64,000 nt of DNA from Thalassovita gelatinovora. Lineage in GTDB: Bacteria > Pseudomonadota > Alphaproteobacteria > Rhodobacterales > Rhodobacteraceae. Below the pieces are notes generated by a model, which searched no databases, was not told the DNA's origin, and saw nothing but the letters and a program-made list of their open reading frames with translations. Shown in pieces: positions 27,625-37,026 of this stretch (within the stretch, counting starts at the first letter, position 1; every line of letters starts with the position of its first letter). Position numbers and translations under genes: made by a program. The stretch lies in contig NZ_CYSA01000027.1 of NCBI RefSeq assembly GCF_001458355.1, positions 161,229 to 225,228 on the forward strand, in the 5' to 3' direction.

Positions 27625-27846
27625 GCGCGGCGTTCCGAAGATTTCGAAGATCGTTTCCTTGTCCGTTTTGCGTCAATGCCGGGGGAATTTGTAGTACTGT
27701 TTCCAAATTCGACGCAATATGTAGTTAATTTTCCTTCACTTACCCCATAAAGGTGTTACACTCGGCGCATTCATTTGCGTCGGGCCTCGCATTGTTTGCT
27801 GCCAAGTTTGGCGGGCCCGGGGGGTAACAACACGAAGGACAGGGCT

Positions 27847-28428
27847 GTGGCGAAAATGATTTCCGAAGCATTTCGTACCGCTTTCGCATGCGCAGTCGTT
27901 TCGGTTATGGGGATCACGGGCTCGGCGCAATTTGCGGCCGCGCAGGATGCCGGCGGGACGACTGTTTCAGGCGAAAGCTATATTCCAACGATCTGGATCG
28001 ACCCGGATGGTTGCGAACATTGGGTGATGGATGACGGCGCAGAAGGCTATATGAGCCCGCATGTGAACCGTCAGGGGATTCCGGTCTGTCGCCGGGGTAA
28101 TGTCTGTGGCGTTATGAACAGCGATCAGCTGTTTGCGACCGACAGCTATCGCATCAACGCGACGGGACGCCAACGGTTGCAGGATTTCTTCCAGCAATCG
28201 CAGGCGCGGGCCTATGTCATCGCCGGTCATACCGACAGCCGGGCATCGGACGCCTATAATATGCGGCTGAGCTATAACCGGGCCAATTCGGTTGCCAGCG
28301 TTGCTGCTTCGGTCGGGGCTTCAGTCGTCGACGTGCGCGGTTACGGCGAACGTGTGCCCAAAGCATCGAATTCGACCGCTGCGGGGATGCAACAGAACCG
28401 CCGCGTTGAAATCATCTGTATCCGCTGA
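27847..28428 (+). CDS. OmpA-family envelope protein with a novel N-terminal motif
   Basis: A 193-residue protein: signal peptide (residues 1-~33, ending AQFAAAQ), then IWIDPDGCEHWVMDDGAEGY and a closing VC pair (residues ~47-80), and a C-terminal OmpA peptidoglycan-binding domain (YVIAGHTDSRASDAYNMRLS; RGYGERVPKASNSTAAGMQQ; NRRVE). GTG 27847 has AAGGA seven bases upstream; ATG 27856 is an alternative. The OmpA domain should bind peptidoglycan. The Cys/His/Trp motif recurs in the next gene and is otherwise unknown to me. Confidence 0.85.
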   Translation: MAKMISEAFRTAFACAVVSVMGITGSAQFAAAQDAGGTTVSGESYIPTIWIDPDGCEHWVMDDGAEGYMSPHVNRQGIPVCRRGNVCGVMNSDQLFATDSYRINATGRQRLQDFFQQSQARAYVIAGHTDSRASDAYNMRLSYNRANSVASVAASVGASVVDVRGYGERVPKASNSTAAGMQQNRRVEIICIR

Positions 28429-28449
28429 CCAAGCGAGGGAGAAAACGAC

Positions 28450-28764
28450 ATGACTTTAGGGAAAGCCATCGCAGCTCTCGCTATGATCGGCACGCTGGCC
28501 GGTTGCGAAGTGGCCGGCCACGGCACGGTGGGATCTGACAAGACCCGCGACCGGGGCTTTGACAAGAAACATCTCAGCCAGTTGAAGGCCGGTATCTGGG
28601 TCGATCCGAACGGCTGCGATCACTGGATCATCGACGATGGCGTCGAAGGATACCTGTCACAGCGTCTGGACAAATACGGCAAGCCGGTTTGTTCCGGCGC
28701 GGCACCTCCGGGCGTGGCGACGGGGCCGTTCAAGAGCGGCAGCACCTTCCCCGATGTCCTGTGA
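28450..28764 (+). CDS. Small lipoprotein sharing the DPxGCxHW motif
   Basis: A 104-residue protein with a lipoprotein signal: a hydrophobic N-terminus ending LAGC (lipid-modified Cys19). After a charged linker, residues ~49-81 read IWVDPNGCDHWIIDDGVEGY and onward to KPVC, clearly related to the N-terminal domain of the preceding OmpA-like protein. It lies 21 bases after that gene and is followed by a terminator, so the two form a small operon. Partnership in the outer envelope is inferred. Confidence 0.78.
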   Translation: MTLGKAIAALAMIGTLAGCEVAGHGTVGSDKTRDRGFDKKHLSQLKAGIWVDPNGCDHWIIDDGVEGYLSQRLDKYGKPVCSGAAPPGVATGPFKSGSTFPDVL

Positions 28765-28788
28765 TCTGACGGGAATGTAATTTGAAAG

Positions 28789-28818
28789 CCGCCGGTTTCG
28801 CCACCGGCGGTTTTTTTT
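28789..28818 (+). terminator. Rho-independent terminator
   Basis: CCGCCGGT / ACCGGCGG stem with a 6-base loop followed by eight T, 24 bases after the lipoprotein gene. A strong bidirectionally clean end to the envelope pair. Confidence 0.9.
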
Positions 28819-28909
28819 GTGCCGGTTTCGTGACAATCTGACACTATATCTTGCGTGTTGGCCGGGAAGTTGGCACCATCGGGTTGCAACCAGATGCAAG
28901 GAGACCTGA

Positions 28910-29920
28910 TTGTCCCACAGCGTGCTGATCCCGCCCACCGATCCCGAAAGCCTCAATGAAGCGGTTTTGGAATTTCCAGACAATCGCTTGTTGATTGACC
29001 TTTGCGGCGAATATGATCGCAATCTGGCCGCGATCGAACAAAAACTCGGGGTGCATATCCTGCGGCGCGGCAATCAGCTGTCGATTCACGGTGAAACCGG
29101 CGCGGTGCAAGAATGCGAAACCGTTTTGCAGGCGCTTTATGAACGGTTGGAAGCGGGCCGCGACGTGGAAAGCGGCGATATCGACCGCGAACTCCGCATG
29201 GGCAGCGCGGAAACCGAAACCGGTATCCAGGATGGCGACCAGCTGGAAATGTTCCGCGGCGGCAAGGTTGAAATCAAGACCCGCAAAAAATTGGTCGAAC
29301 CGCGCACCGAAGCACAGAAAGCCTATGTTCAGAACCTGTTTGGCAGCGAACTGGCCTTCGGCATCGGCCCGGCGGGTACCGGTAAAACCTATCTCGCCGT
29401 TGCTGTCGGCGTGTCGATGTTCATTGACGGGCTGGTGGACCGGATCATCCTGTCCCGTCCGGCGGTCGAAGCGGGCGAAAAGCTGGGCTATCTTCCCGGC
29501 GACATGAAGGACAAGGTCGATCCTTACATGCAGCCGCTCTATGACGCGCTGAACGATTTCCTGCCCGGCAAACAGACCGCCAAGCTGATCGAAGAAAAAC
29601 GGATCGAAATCGCGCCCTTGGCCTTCATGCGCGGGCGGACCTTGGCCAATGCGTTCGTGGTTCTGGACGAAGCACAAAATGCCACCTCGATGCAGATGAA
29701 AATGTTCCTGACGCGGCTGGGCGAAGGATCTCGCATGGTGATCACCGGCGACCGCAGCCAGATCGATTTGCCGCGCGGGGTGTCTTCGGGGCTGCACGAT
29801 GCCGAACGGTTGCTGAAACATATCCCGGCGCTCAGCTTCAATTATTTCACTTCCAAGGACGTGGTCCGCCACCCCCTTGTCGCTGCCATCATCGAAGCCT
29901 ATGAGGCGGGTGAAGCCTGA
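28910..29920 (+). CDS. PhoH-like ATPase
   Basis: A 336-residue PhoH family protein with an N-terminal KH-like region and Walker A GPAGTGKT at residues 153-160; Walker B is in VVLDEAQNAT, and RSQIDLPRGVSSGL follows. PhoH-like proteins are linked to RNA metabolism through association with ybeY, which follows here. The start is TTG 28910 with AAGGAGA six bases upstream. It begins the conserved phoH-ybeY-corC-lnt series. Confidence 0.92.
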   Translation: MSHSVLIPPTDPESLNEAVLEFPDNRLLIDLCGEYDRNLAAIEQKLGVHILRRGNQLSIHGETGAVQECETVLQALYERLEAGRDVESGDIDRELRMGSAETETGIQDGDQLEMFRGGKVEIKTRKKLVEPRTEAQKAYVQNLFGSELAFGIGPAGTGKTYLAVAVGVSMFIDGLVDRIILSRPAVEAGEKLGYLPGDMKDKVDPYMQPLYDALNDFLPGKQTAKLIEEKRIEIAPLAFMRGRTLANAFVVLDEAQNATSMQMKMFLTRLGEGSRMVITGDRSQIDLPRGVSSGLHDAERLLKHIPALSFNYFTSKDVVRHPLVAAIIEAYEAGEA

Positions 29921-29933
29921 TCTCTTTCAGCAT

Positions 29934-29985
29934 ACCCGAAATACTCCGGGGGTGTGGGGGCTGGCCCCCACTGCAACGATGCGGA
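29934..29985 (-). repeat. Dispersed intergenic repeat, copy 3 (minus orientation)
   Basis: On the minus strand: GTGGGGGCCAGCCCCCAC, then ACCCCCGGAGTATTTCGGGT. This is the hairpin plus GAGTATTT core of the family, without a well-kept AAGAAGAA tail, located between phoH and ybeY. Confidence 0.5.
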
Positions 29986-29991
29986 TGACAG

Positions 29992-30510
29992 ATGCTGACC
30001 GATACGATCCTCGAAGACGACCGCTGGCAGGAGGCCAAGCTGGACCTGTTGGCTGAATCCGCGGCGCGTGCGGCGCTGGTCCATCTCGGTCTTGCCCCCG
30101 ACGCGTACGAAATCGCGGTGCTGGGCTGCGATGATGCCCGGATTGCCGATCTGAACGCAGATTTCCGCGAAAAACCCACCGCCACCAACGTGCTGAGTTG
30201 GCCCAGCGAAGAACGCGGGGCGGAAATTGCCGGCGACATGCCCGACCTGCCCAAAGCCGGACCGGCAGGAACGGACGAAGGCCCGGCCGAGGAACTGGGC
30301 GATATTGCCATTTCGTATGAAACCTGCCTGCGTGAAGCGATGCAGGCAGGCAAACCATTAGACCATCATATCACTCATCTGATGGTGCATGCGGTGCTGC
30401 ATTTGCTGGGCTATGACCATATCCGTGACAAGGATGCCACGTTGATGGAAGGCTTGGAAATCGAAATACTTGGCAAAATGGGTCTTCCTGACCCATATAG
30501 GGATACATAG
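29992..30510 (+). CDS. ybeY: rRNA maturation endoribonuclease YbeY
   Basis: A 172-residue zinc metalloprotein. The HLMVHAVLHLLGYDH segment places the three Zn-ligand histidines at 133, 137 and 143; VLSWPSEE and ELGDIAISYET are family blocks. YbeY acts in 16S rRNA 3'-end maturation and ribosome quality control. An insert of about 15 residues (MPDLPKAGPAGTDEG) extends the loop before ELGDI. Confidence 0.93.
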   Translation: MLTDTILEDDRWQEAKLDLLAESAARAALVHLGLAPDAYEIAVLGCDDARIADLNADFREKPTATNVLSWPSEERGAEIAGDMPDLPKAGPAGTDEGPAEELGDIAISYETCLREAMQAGKPLDHHITHLMVHAVLHLLGYDHIRDKDATLMEGLEIEILGKMGLPDPYRDT

Positions 30511-30542
30511 ACGGGCGGTGTGCCCGTTCACGTTGGTAAGGT

Positions 30543-31436
30543 ATGATGGGCGATAGCACGGACGGATCTTCTATGGCGGCGCAAAGCGCGCTGCCAACAC
30601 ACAGTACTCGCAAACCCGGTTTCCTCCGGCGCATGTTTGCGACCCACAGCCCCGAAGATGCTGTAGAAGCGCTTGATTCTGATCAGCAGAAGACCGGCCC
30701 GGAACAGATCCGGCGGCCACTTGATCTGCAATCTTTGGGACGCATTCGGGTTAATGATGTGGCCATTCCCAAGGCAGATATCGTCGCGGTTTCCGCCGAC
30801 ATTTCCAAATCAGAACTGGTCGAAGTGTTCCGCGATACCGGGTTTTCCCGTCTGCCGGTCTTTGATGGCACGCTGGATACCCCGCTAGGCATGGTCCATC
30901 TGAAGGACTTTGCGCTCGGCTATGGCTTCAATGGTGACGGCCAGAAGGATGTCGATCTGCGCGGATTGCTCAGGCCGCTGCTGTTTGTACCACCTTCGAT
31001 GTCGATCGGGGTTCTGTTGCAGAAAATGCAGACCGAACGGCGGCATATGGCGCTGGTGATCGACGAATATGGTGGCGTTGACGGGCTGGTCACCATCGAA
31101 GACCTGATCGAAGAAGTCGTGGGCGAAATCGAAGACGAACATGACACCGATGAAGATCAGTTCTGGACAGCAGAAAAGCCCGGGCAATATCTGGCGGTGG
31201 CGAAAACGCCCCTGGATGAATTCGAAGCGGAAAGCGGCCTGTCGCTGACCGAGGCCGAAGAAGTCGATGAAGAAGAAATCGACACGCTGGGCGGGCTGGT
31301 TTTCATGTTGGCCGGTCGGGTGCCGGTGCGCGGCGAAGTGGTGCTGCATCCTGCGGGCCATGAATTCGAGGTCGTGGATGCCGATCCGCGCCGCATTAAG
31401 CGGTTGCGGGTCCGGTTGAAAACTCAAGGGGCGTAA
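30543..31436 (+). CDS. corC: CorC/HlyC-family CBS-domain protein
   Basis: A 297-residue protein with two CBS domains (IRVNDVAIPKADIVAVSADI; SMSIGVLLQKMQTERRHMAL) followed by VIDEYGGVDGLVTIEDLIEE and a C-terminal CorC_HlyC domain. Family members support Mg/Co efflux or envelope homeostasis; position between ybeY and lnt is the standard arrangement. It ends two bases before the lnt start codon. ATG 30543 or 30546 may be used. Confidence 0.88.
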   Translation: MMGDSTDGSSMAAQSALPTHSTRKPGFLRRMFATHSPEDAVEALDSDQQKTGPEQIRRPLDLQSLGRIRVNDVAIPKADIVAVSADISKSELVEVFRDTGFSRLPVFDGTLDTPLGMVHLKDFALGYGFNGDGQKDVDLRGLLRPLLFVPPSMSIGVLLQKMQTERRHMALVIDEYGGVDGLVTIEDLIEEVVGEIEDEHDTDEDQFWTAEKPGQYLAVAKTPLDEFEAESGLSLTEAEEVDEEEIDTLGGLVFMLAGRVPVRGEVVLHPAGHEFEVVDADPRRIKRLRVRLKTQGA

Positions 31437-31438
31437 AA

Positions 31439-32980
31439 TTGGCGACCGCGCGCTCTCCGCTTTGGGCGCTGGCCCCGCATTTCGAAACCTGGATGAACGG
31501 GCAGGGATTGCGCCGCCGCATGGGGCTGGCGGTGCTGTTCGGTGCGCTGGCTGCAACCGGGCAAGCTCCGTTTGATCTGTGGCCGTTGGCGCTGGTCGGT
31601 CTGGCCGGGCTGTATTCTGGCTTTTTGAGTTCCAACCGCTGGCGGGATGCGGCTTGGATCGGCTGGGCCGGTGGGCTGGGATATTTCGCGCTGGCGCTGG
31701 CCTGGATCGTCGAACCGTTTCTGGTCGATATCGCCCGGCATGGCTGGATGGCACCGTTCGCGCTGATCCTGATGGCGTCGGGTCTGGCGCTATTCTGGGG
31801 CGCGGCAACAGCCTTGGCCCACCGGGTCGGCAAGGGGCCGGTCGGCTGGATCGCGGCGCTGGCGCTGGCGGAACTGGCGCGGTCTTACTTGCTGACCGGG
31901 TTTCCCTGGGCGCTGATCGGCCATATCTGGATCGCCTCTGCGATGGCGCAATGGGCGGCCTGGGTCGGGCCGCATGGGCTGAGCCTGATCGCGTTGGCCG
32001 CTGCCGTTGCAGTGCGGCAGATGTTTGCCGCCCATCCGCTGCGTGCGGCTGTCCCGGTTCTCGGATTGGTGGCGCTGTTCGCTGGCGGGGCGTATATCGC
32101 CGCGCAGGCCCCGGCACCGCGCACCACCCCGATCGTGCGGCTGGTTCAACCCAATGCGCCGCAACATCAAAAATGGGACCCGGATTACATCCCGGTGTTT
32201 TTTCGCCGCCAGATCGACGCCACGACGGCGCTGCCGCGCCCTGACCTGATCGTCTGGCCGGAAAGCGCGGTGCCGGTGTTTCTGGACCACGGTCAGGACA
32301 CGCTTGGGGTGATGGCAGATGCGGCGCAGGGGGTTCCGTTGGTTTTCGGCATCGAACGGCTGGAGGGGGCGCGGATCTTTAACGCCGCCGCCGTGCTGGG
32401 CGCGGATGGGGCGGTCGGGCAGGTATACGACAAGCATCATCTGGTGCCCTTCGGAGAATATATCCCCTTTGGTGATATGCTGAGCCGGATCGGCATTGGC
32501 CGGATGTCGGCAAAAGAGGGCGCCGGATTTTCCGCCGGTCCCGGTCCGCGCCTGTTCGATCTGGGCAACCTGGGCACGGCGTTGCCGCTGATCTGCTACG
32601 AGGCGGTGTTTCCGCAGGATGTGGCGGCAGCCCCGTCGCGGCCCGAATTTTTGCTGCAACTGACCAATGATGCTTGGTTCGGGCAGTTTTCCGGCCCGTA
32701 TCAGCATCTGGCGCAGGCGCGGCTGCGGGCCATTGAGCAGGGGTTGCCGATGCTGCGGGCCGCCAATACCGGCATATCGGCGGTGATCGATGCCACCGGC
32801 CGGGTGACTGGCAGTCTGCCGCTGGGGCAGGCCGGGTGGATCGATCTGCCTTTGCCGGCCGCGGCGCCGCCCACACTTTATGCGCGCACCGGCGACATTT
32901 TTGCAGCAATCGCTATTCTTATACTGCTTCTGGCCGTTATCATGGGTAATGCGGCAGGGCGGCACCGAAAAGCCGATTGA
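31439..32980 (+). CDS. lnt: Apolipoprotein N-acyltransferase Lnt
   Basis: A 513-residue membrane protein with about seven hydrophobic helices (residues 25-220) and a periplasmic nitrilase-like domain. The catalytic triad is visible as Glu275 (WPESAVP), Lys332 (YDKHHLVPFGEY) and Cys386 (LICYEAVFP). It transfers the third acyl chain to lipoprotein N-termini. The start is a TTG overlapping the end of the corC spacer. The last helix near the C-terminus anchors the nitrilase domain. Confidence 0.93.
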   Translation: MATARSPLWALAPHFETWMNGQGLRRRMGLAVLFGALAATGQAPFDLWPLALVGLAGLYSGFLSSNRWRDAAWIGWAGGLGYFALALAWIVEPFLVDIARHGWMAPFALILMASGLALFWGAATALAHRVGKGPVGWIAALALAELARSYLLTGFPWALIGHIWIASAMAQWAAWVGPHGLSLIALAAAVAVRQMFAAHPLRAAVPVLGLVALFAGGAYIAAQAPAPRTTPIVRLVQPNAPQHQKWDPDYIPVFFRRQIDATTALPRPDLIVWPESAVPVFLDHGQDTLGVMADAAQGVPLVFGIERLEGARIFNAAAVLGADGAVGQVYDKHHLVPFGEYIPFGDMLSRIGIGRMSAKEGAGFSAGPGPRLFDLGNLGTALPLICYEAVFPQDVAAAPSRPEFLLQLTNDAWFGQFSGPYQHLAQARLRAIEQGLPMLRAANTGISAVIDATGRVTGSLPLGQAGWIDLPLPAAAPPTLYARTGDIFAAIAILILLLAVIMGNAAGRHRKAD

Positions 32981-33013
32981 CCCAGTCGACCGGCGCGCGT
33001 AACCAATACTCAT

Positions 33014-33064
33014 CCCCGCCACAACGGCTTCCTGACGTGGCGGGCAGGAACTAATGGAGCACTT
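33014..33064 (+). promoter_or_regulatory. SAM/SAH riboswitch upstream of metK
   Basis: The leader folds as an H-type pseudoknot: stem CCCGCCA (33015-33021) / TGGCGGG (33038-33044), and loop TTCCTG (33029-33034) pairing with CAGGAA (33045-33050). The conserved ACAACGGCTTCCTGACG and the AATGGAGCA overlapping the metK ribosome site match what I recall of the SAM/SAH (metK) motif of Rhodobacterales. Ligand binding would hide GGAGC and reduce MetK synthesis. Confidence 0.88.
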
Positions 33065-33067
33065 TTC

Positions 33068-34249
33068 ATGTCACGACAGAACTATATTTTCACTTCCGAA
33101 TCCGTTTCGGAAGGACACCCGGACAAGGTGTGCGACCGCATTTCCGATGCAATTCTGGACGCCTTGCTGGCCGAAGAACCCGAAGCGCGGGTCGCATGCG
33201 AAACTTTCGCAACCACCAACCGGGTTGTCATTGGCGGCGAGGTAGGTCTGTCGGATCAGTCCAAGCTGACAGAATACATGGGCAAGATCGATGGGATCGC
33301 CCGCGATTGCATCAAGGATATCGGATACGAGCAGGATAAGTTTCACTGGAATACGGTGGAAATCACCAACCTGCTGCACGAACAATCGGCCCATATCGCA
33401 CAAGGTGTCGATGCCAGTGGCAACAAGGATGAAGGTGCCGGAGATCAGGGCATCATGTTCGGTTACGCCACCAACGAAACCTCGGCGTTGATGCCCGCAC
33501 CGATCCATTATGCCCATGCGATCCTGCGCCGTCTGGCCGAAGTGCGTAAATCGGGTCAGGAACCGGCCCTGCGCCCGGATGCCAAGTCACAGATTTCGGT
33601 CCGCTATGAAAATGGCAAACCGGTCGGGGTGAATTCGATCGTGCTGTCGACCCAGCATGCGGACGAAGAGCAGACCAGCGACCATATCCGCGAAATCGTA
33701 GAACCCTATATCCGCGAAGTGCTGCCCGAGGGCTGGATTTCCGACGCCACCCAGTGGTGGGTGAACCCGACCGGCAAGTTCGTCATTGGCGGCCCCGATG
33801 GCGATGCCGGTCTGACCGGTCGCAAGATCATCGTCGACACGTATGGCGGCGCGGCCCCGCATGGTGGCGGTGCGTTTTCCGGCAAGGACCCGACCAAGGT
33901 GGACCGTTCGGCCGCCTATGCGGCGCGGTATCTGGCCAAGAACGTCGTGGCGGCCGGATTGGCCGACCGCTGCACCATCCAGCTAAGCTATGCCATCGGT
34001 GTGTCGCATCCGCTGTCGATCTATGCCGACCTGCACGGTACTGGCGATATCGAATCCGCGGCGATCGAGCAGGCAATCCCCAAAGTGATGGACCTGACCC
34101 CGCGCGGCATCCGCACCCATTTGTCGCTGAACCGACCGATCTATTCGCGCACCGCCGCCTATGGCCATTTTGGCCGCGAACCGAGTGCCGATGGTGGTTT
34201 CAGCTGGGAAAAGACCGATCTGGTCGAAACACTGAAAGCCGCGCTGTAA
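33068..34249 (+). CDS. metK: S-adenosylmethionine synthetase MetK
   Basis: A 393-residue enzyme joining ATP and methionine to make [23 protein letters not shown] (ATP site), [12 protein letters not shown] (signature 1) and the P-loop-like [19 protein letters not shown] (signature 2) are all intact. Translation is probably controlled by the adjoining riboswitch. The GGAGC Shine-Dalgarno sequence lies within that element, 7 bases from ATG 33068. Confidence 0.97.
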   Translation: MSRQNYIFTSESVSEGHPDKVCDRISDAILDALLAEEPEARVACETFATTNRVVIGGEVGLSDQSKLTEYMGKIDGIARDCIKDIGYEQDKFHWNTVEITNLLHEQSAHIAQGVDASGNKDEGAGDQGIMFGYATNETSALMPAPIHYAHAILRRLAEVRKSGQEPALRPDAKSQISVRYENGKPVGVNSIVLSTQHADEEQTSDHIREIVEPYIREVLPEGWISDATQWWVNPTGKFVIGGPDGDAGLTGRKIIVDTYGGAAPHGGGAFSGKDPTKVDRSAAYAARYLAKNVVAAGLADRCTIQLSYAIGVSHPLSIYADLHGTGDIESAAIEQAIPKVMDLTPRGIRTHLSLNRPIYSRTAAYGHFGREPSADGGFSWEKTDLVETLKAAL

Positions 34250-34254
34250 TCGGA

Positions 34255-34282
34255 CAAAGCCCGCCCGTTTGGGCGGGCTTTG
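34255..34282 (+). terminator. Hairpin terminator after metK
   Basis: CAAAGCCCGCCC / GGGCGGGCTTTG is a perfect 12-bp stem with a GTTT loop, six bases after the metK stop. There is no long T-run beyond the stem. Confidence 0.75.
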
Positions 34283-34343
34283 ACATCTGCGCCGGTTATC
34301 TTGACCATTGAACGGGGCGGCTTGACGCAGTAGAGACCCCGCC

Positions 34344-35057
34344 ATGACTTCGTCGAACAAACATCCCCGTGCGCCTTGGCGCAATTTCTATGGCCGGATT
34401 CACGGCAAGACGTTGAATCAGGCGCAGAAGGATTATCTTGTCGAAGACCTCGCGGCGCTGTCGCCCGGCGCGATCGGCTGGGAAGACAACCCCGACCGTG
34501 CGCCGATCGAAATGGCACAGCGGTTTCACGGCAAACCGGTCTGGCTGGAAATCGGTTTTGGCGGCGGTGAACATCTGGTCCATATGGGCGAAAGCTATCC
34601 CGAGGTCGAAATCATCGGCTGCGAACCGTTCATCAACGGGGTCGCGATGCTGTTGGGCAAGATCCGACGCCTTGGCACGCAGAATGTGGCGGTGCATCCC
34701 GGCGATGTGCGCGACCTGTTCGACGTGCTGCCGGATCAGTCGATTGATCGGGCGTTCCTGCTCTATCCCGATCCCTGGCCGAAAAAACGCCATCACCGCC
34801 GCCGTTTCGTGACGCCGGAATACCTGACCCCGTTGCACCGGGTGTTGAAGCCGGGATCGATTTTCCGGGTGGCGACGGATATTCCCGATTACGTGCGCCA
34901 GACCATGGAAGAAGTGCCAAAGGCCGGGTTCGAATGGCTGGCCGAAGGGCCGGACGATTGGCGCAAGCCGTGGCAGGACTGGATTTCCACCCGCTACGAA
35001 CAAAAGGCGCTGCGCGAAGGCCGGGTGCCGCATTACATGACCTTCCGCAGGCGCTAA
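34344..35057 (+). CDS. trmB: tRNA (guanine-N7-)-methyltransferase TrmB
   Basis: A 237-residue SAM-dependent methyltransferase that makes m7G46 in tRNA. SAM-binding EIGFGGGEHLVHMG (residues ~70-83), GCEPFINGVA, and the family signature LLYPDPWPKKRHHRRR are present. Its placement directly after metK is shared among relatives. Confidence 0.94.
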   Translation: MTSSNKHPRAPWRNFYGRIHGKTLNQAQKDYLVEDLAALSPGAIGWEDNPDRAPIEMAQRFHGKPVWLEIGFGGGEHLVHMGESYPEVEIIGCEPFINGVAMLLGKIRRLGTQNVAVHPGDVRDLFDVLPDQSIDRAFLLYPDPWPKKRHHRRRFVTPEYLTPLHRVLKPGSIFRVATDIPDYVRQTMEEVPKAGFEWLAEGPDDWRKPWQDWISTRYEQKALREGRVPHYMTFRRR

Positions 35058-35068
35058 GCGTCGCGTCG

Positions 35069-35097
35069 TTTTGAGTATTTACAGAACGATGAAAGGG
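35069..35097 (+). repeat. Dispersed intergenic repeat, copy 4 (tail only)
   Basis: GAGTATTTACAGAACGATGA follows trmB: the tail motif alone, without the GC hairpins. It lies about 60 bases before aroA. Confidence 0.4.
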
Positions 35098-35156
35098 CAG
35101 ATGGACGGGACTTTGGGTTTCCGCTATCAGGCGGGCAGTCAGTGAGGAGAGCTCCC

Positions 35157-36512
35157 ATGTCAGGCCACGGCACCCCGATCCCGATGACATCGCGCAAATG
35201 CGGACCGTTGAGCGGTGAAGCGCATGTGCCCGGCGACAAGTCGATCAGCCACCGGTCGCTGATTCTTGGCGCATTGGCGGTGGGCGAAACGGTGATCACC
35301 GGATTGCTGGAAGGCGAGGACGTGCTGGACACGGCCAAGGCGATGCGTGCCTTCGGGGCCGAGATCAGCCGCGATGACGCCGGGGTCTGGCATGTCCACG
35401 GCGTTGGCGTCGGCGGTTTCGCCGAACCGGGGGGCGTGATCGATTGCGGCAACTCGGGGACCGGCGTGCGTCTGATCATGGGTTCGATGGCGACGTCGCC
35501 AATCGTGGCCACCTTTAGCGGCGATGCCAGCCTGAACAAGCGACCGATGGCGCGGGTGACTGATCCGTTGGCATTGTTCGGGGCGCGCGCGGTGGGCCGG
35601 TCAGGCGGGCGGTTGCCGATGACCATCGTCGGCGCGGTCGATCCGGTGCCGGTGCGCTATGAGGTGCCGGTGCCGTCGGCACAGGTTAAATCGGCGGTGT
35701 TGCTGGCCGGGTTGAACGCGCCGGGACAGACCGTGGTGATCGAAAAGGAAGCCACCCGCGACCATACCGAAAGAATGCTGGCGGGCTTTGGCGCCGAAAT
35801 CACCACCGAGGTGACCGATGAGGGCCGGGTCATTACCCTGACCGGGCAGCCCGAATTGCAGCCGCAAACCATCGTCGTCCCGCGCGACCCGTCCAGCGCG
35901 GCCTTTCCGGTCTGTGCTGCGCTGATCGTGCCGGGATCGGATGTCTTGGTGCCCAATATCGGGCTAAACCCCACCCGCGCGGGGCTGTTCTATACGCTGC
36001 AGGACATGGGCGCCGACCTGAGTTTCGAAAATATGCGCGAAGAAGGCGGCGAACCGGTGGCCGATCTGCGCGCCAAGTTTTCCCCTGATTTGCACGGCAT
36101 CGAAGTGCCGCCCGAACGCGCCGCCAGCATGATCGACGAATATCCGGTGCTGTCGGTGGTTGCGGCCTTTGCGGCGGGCGACACGGTGATGCGCGGGGTC
36201 AAGGAATTACGGGTGAAGGAAAGCGACCGGATCGCGGCGATGGCGGCGGGTCTGCGCGCCAATGGGATCGAAGTCGAAGACGGTCCTGATTGGTGGGTCG
36301 TCAAGGGGCGCGGCCACGGCAAAGTGGCGGGTGGTGCGACTTGCGAAAGCCATCTGGATCACCGTATCGCAATGAGCTTCCTGGTGCTGGGCATGGCCAG
36401 CGAAAAACCGGTCGGTGTCGATGATGGCGGCCCGATCGCCACGTCCTTCCCGATCTTCGAAGGATTGATGGCCGCTTTGGGGGCCGATATCCACCGCGAC
36501 GGAGGAATCTGA
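35157..36512 (+). CDS. aroA: 5-enolpyruvylshikimate-3-phosphate synthase AroA
   Basis: A 451-residue EPSP synthase, sixth step of the shikimate pathway. [45 protein letters not shown] and [12 protein letters not shown] are the conserved substrate-binding blocks. The region after the first Gly-rich loop has GNSGT followed by GVRLIMG and the LNKRPM motif, typical of the alphaproteobacterial class II-like form. ATG 35157 with GAGGAGA is preferred to GTG 35142. Confidence 0.95.
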   Translation: MSGHGTPIPMTSRKCGPLSGEAHVPGDKSISHRSLILGALAVGETVITGLLEGEDVLDTAKAMRAFGAEISRDDAGVWHVHGVGVGGFAEPGGVIDCGNSGTGVRLIMGSMATSPIVATFSGDASLNKRPMARVTDPLALFGARAVGRSGGRLPMTIVGAVDPVPVRYEVPVPSAQVKSAVLLAGLNAPGQTVVIEKEATRDHTERMLAGFGAEITTEVTDEGRVITLTGQPELQPQTIVVPRDPSSAAFPVCAALIVPGSDVLVPNIGLNPTRAGLFYTLQDMGADLSFENMREEGGEPVADLRAKFSPDLHGIEVPPERAASMIDEYPVLSVVAAFAAGDTVMRGVKELRVKESDRIAAMAAGLRANGIEVEDGPDWWVVKGRGHGKVAGGATCESHLDHRIAMSFLVLGMASEKPVGVDDGGPIATSFPIFEGLMAALGADIHRDGGI

Positions 36513-36513
36513 T

Positions 36514-37026
36514 ATGACCCGCCTGTTCTGGGTCGTGTTCGCGACGTCTATGGCCGTTTATCTGGCGATGGCGCTTTGGACCGTGCCGCATCTGGCCGCG
36601 CTTACCGATGGTCAGATGATCCTTGATATGCGCCCGACGGGCTATTCCCATGCCGAAGTGGTCGATTATTTGGCCGCCTTGGGCGATGACGGTCGCGCGT
36701 TTTATCTGACGGTACAACACCGGCTGGATCTGGCGTATCCCGCCTTGTTGGCGGCGAGTTTCGGCATCGGTTTCGCGATCCTGTATGCGGGGTGGCTGCG
36801 TTGGGGTTTGATCGCGGCAGCTGTGCTGGGGATGGTGGCCGATTATAGCGAAAATGCGCATGTCGCGACGATCCTGCACTCTGCGGTCGAGGCGGTCAGC
36901 GTGGAAATGGTGCAGAGCGCCAGTTTCTGGACACTGGTGAAATCCGGCGCTGACAGCCTGTGTTATATGGCCCTGCTGATCGGTGGCGGTTTGGCCCTGA
37001 TTGCGCGCTGGAAGCGGCGGGGATGA
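36514..37026 (+). CDS. Small integral membrane protein of unknown function
   Basis: A 170-residue protein with about four hydrophobic segments (residues ~4-24, 73-95, 95-112, 145-163) and a soluble loop near 27-65 rich in acidic residues. I do not recognise a family. It starts one base after the aroA stop and overlaps the next gene by four bases (ATGA), so it belongs to the aroA-cmk-rpsA transcription unit. A housekeeping membrane role is possible but nothing specific is seen. Confidence 0.75.
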   Translation: MTRLFWVVFATSMAVYLAMALWTVPHLAALTDGQMILDMRPTGYSHAEVVDYLAALGDDGRAFYLTVQHRLDLAYPALLAASFGIGFAILYAGWLRWGLIAAAVLGMVADYSENAHVATILHSAVEAVSVEMVQSASFWTLVKSGADSLCYMALLIGGGLALIARWKRRG

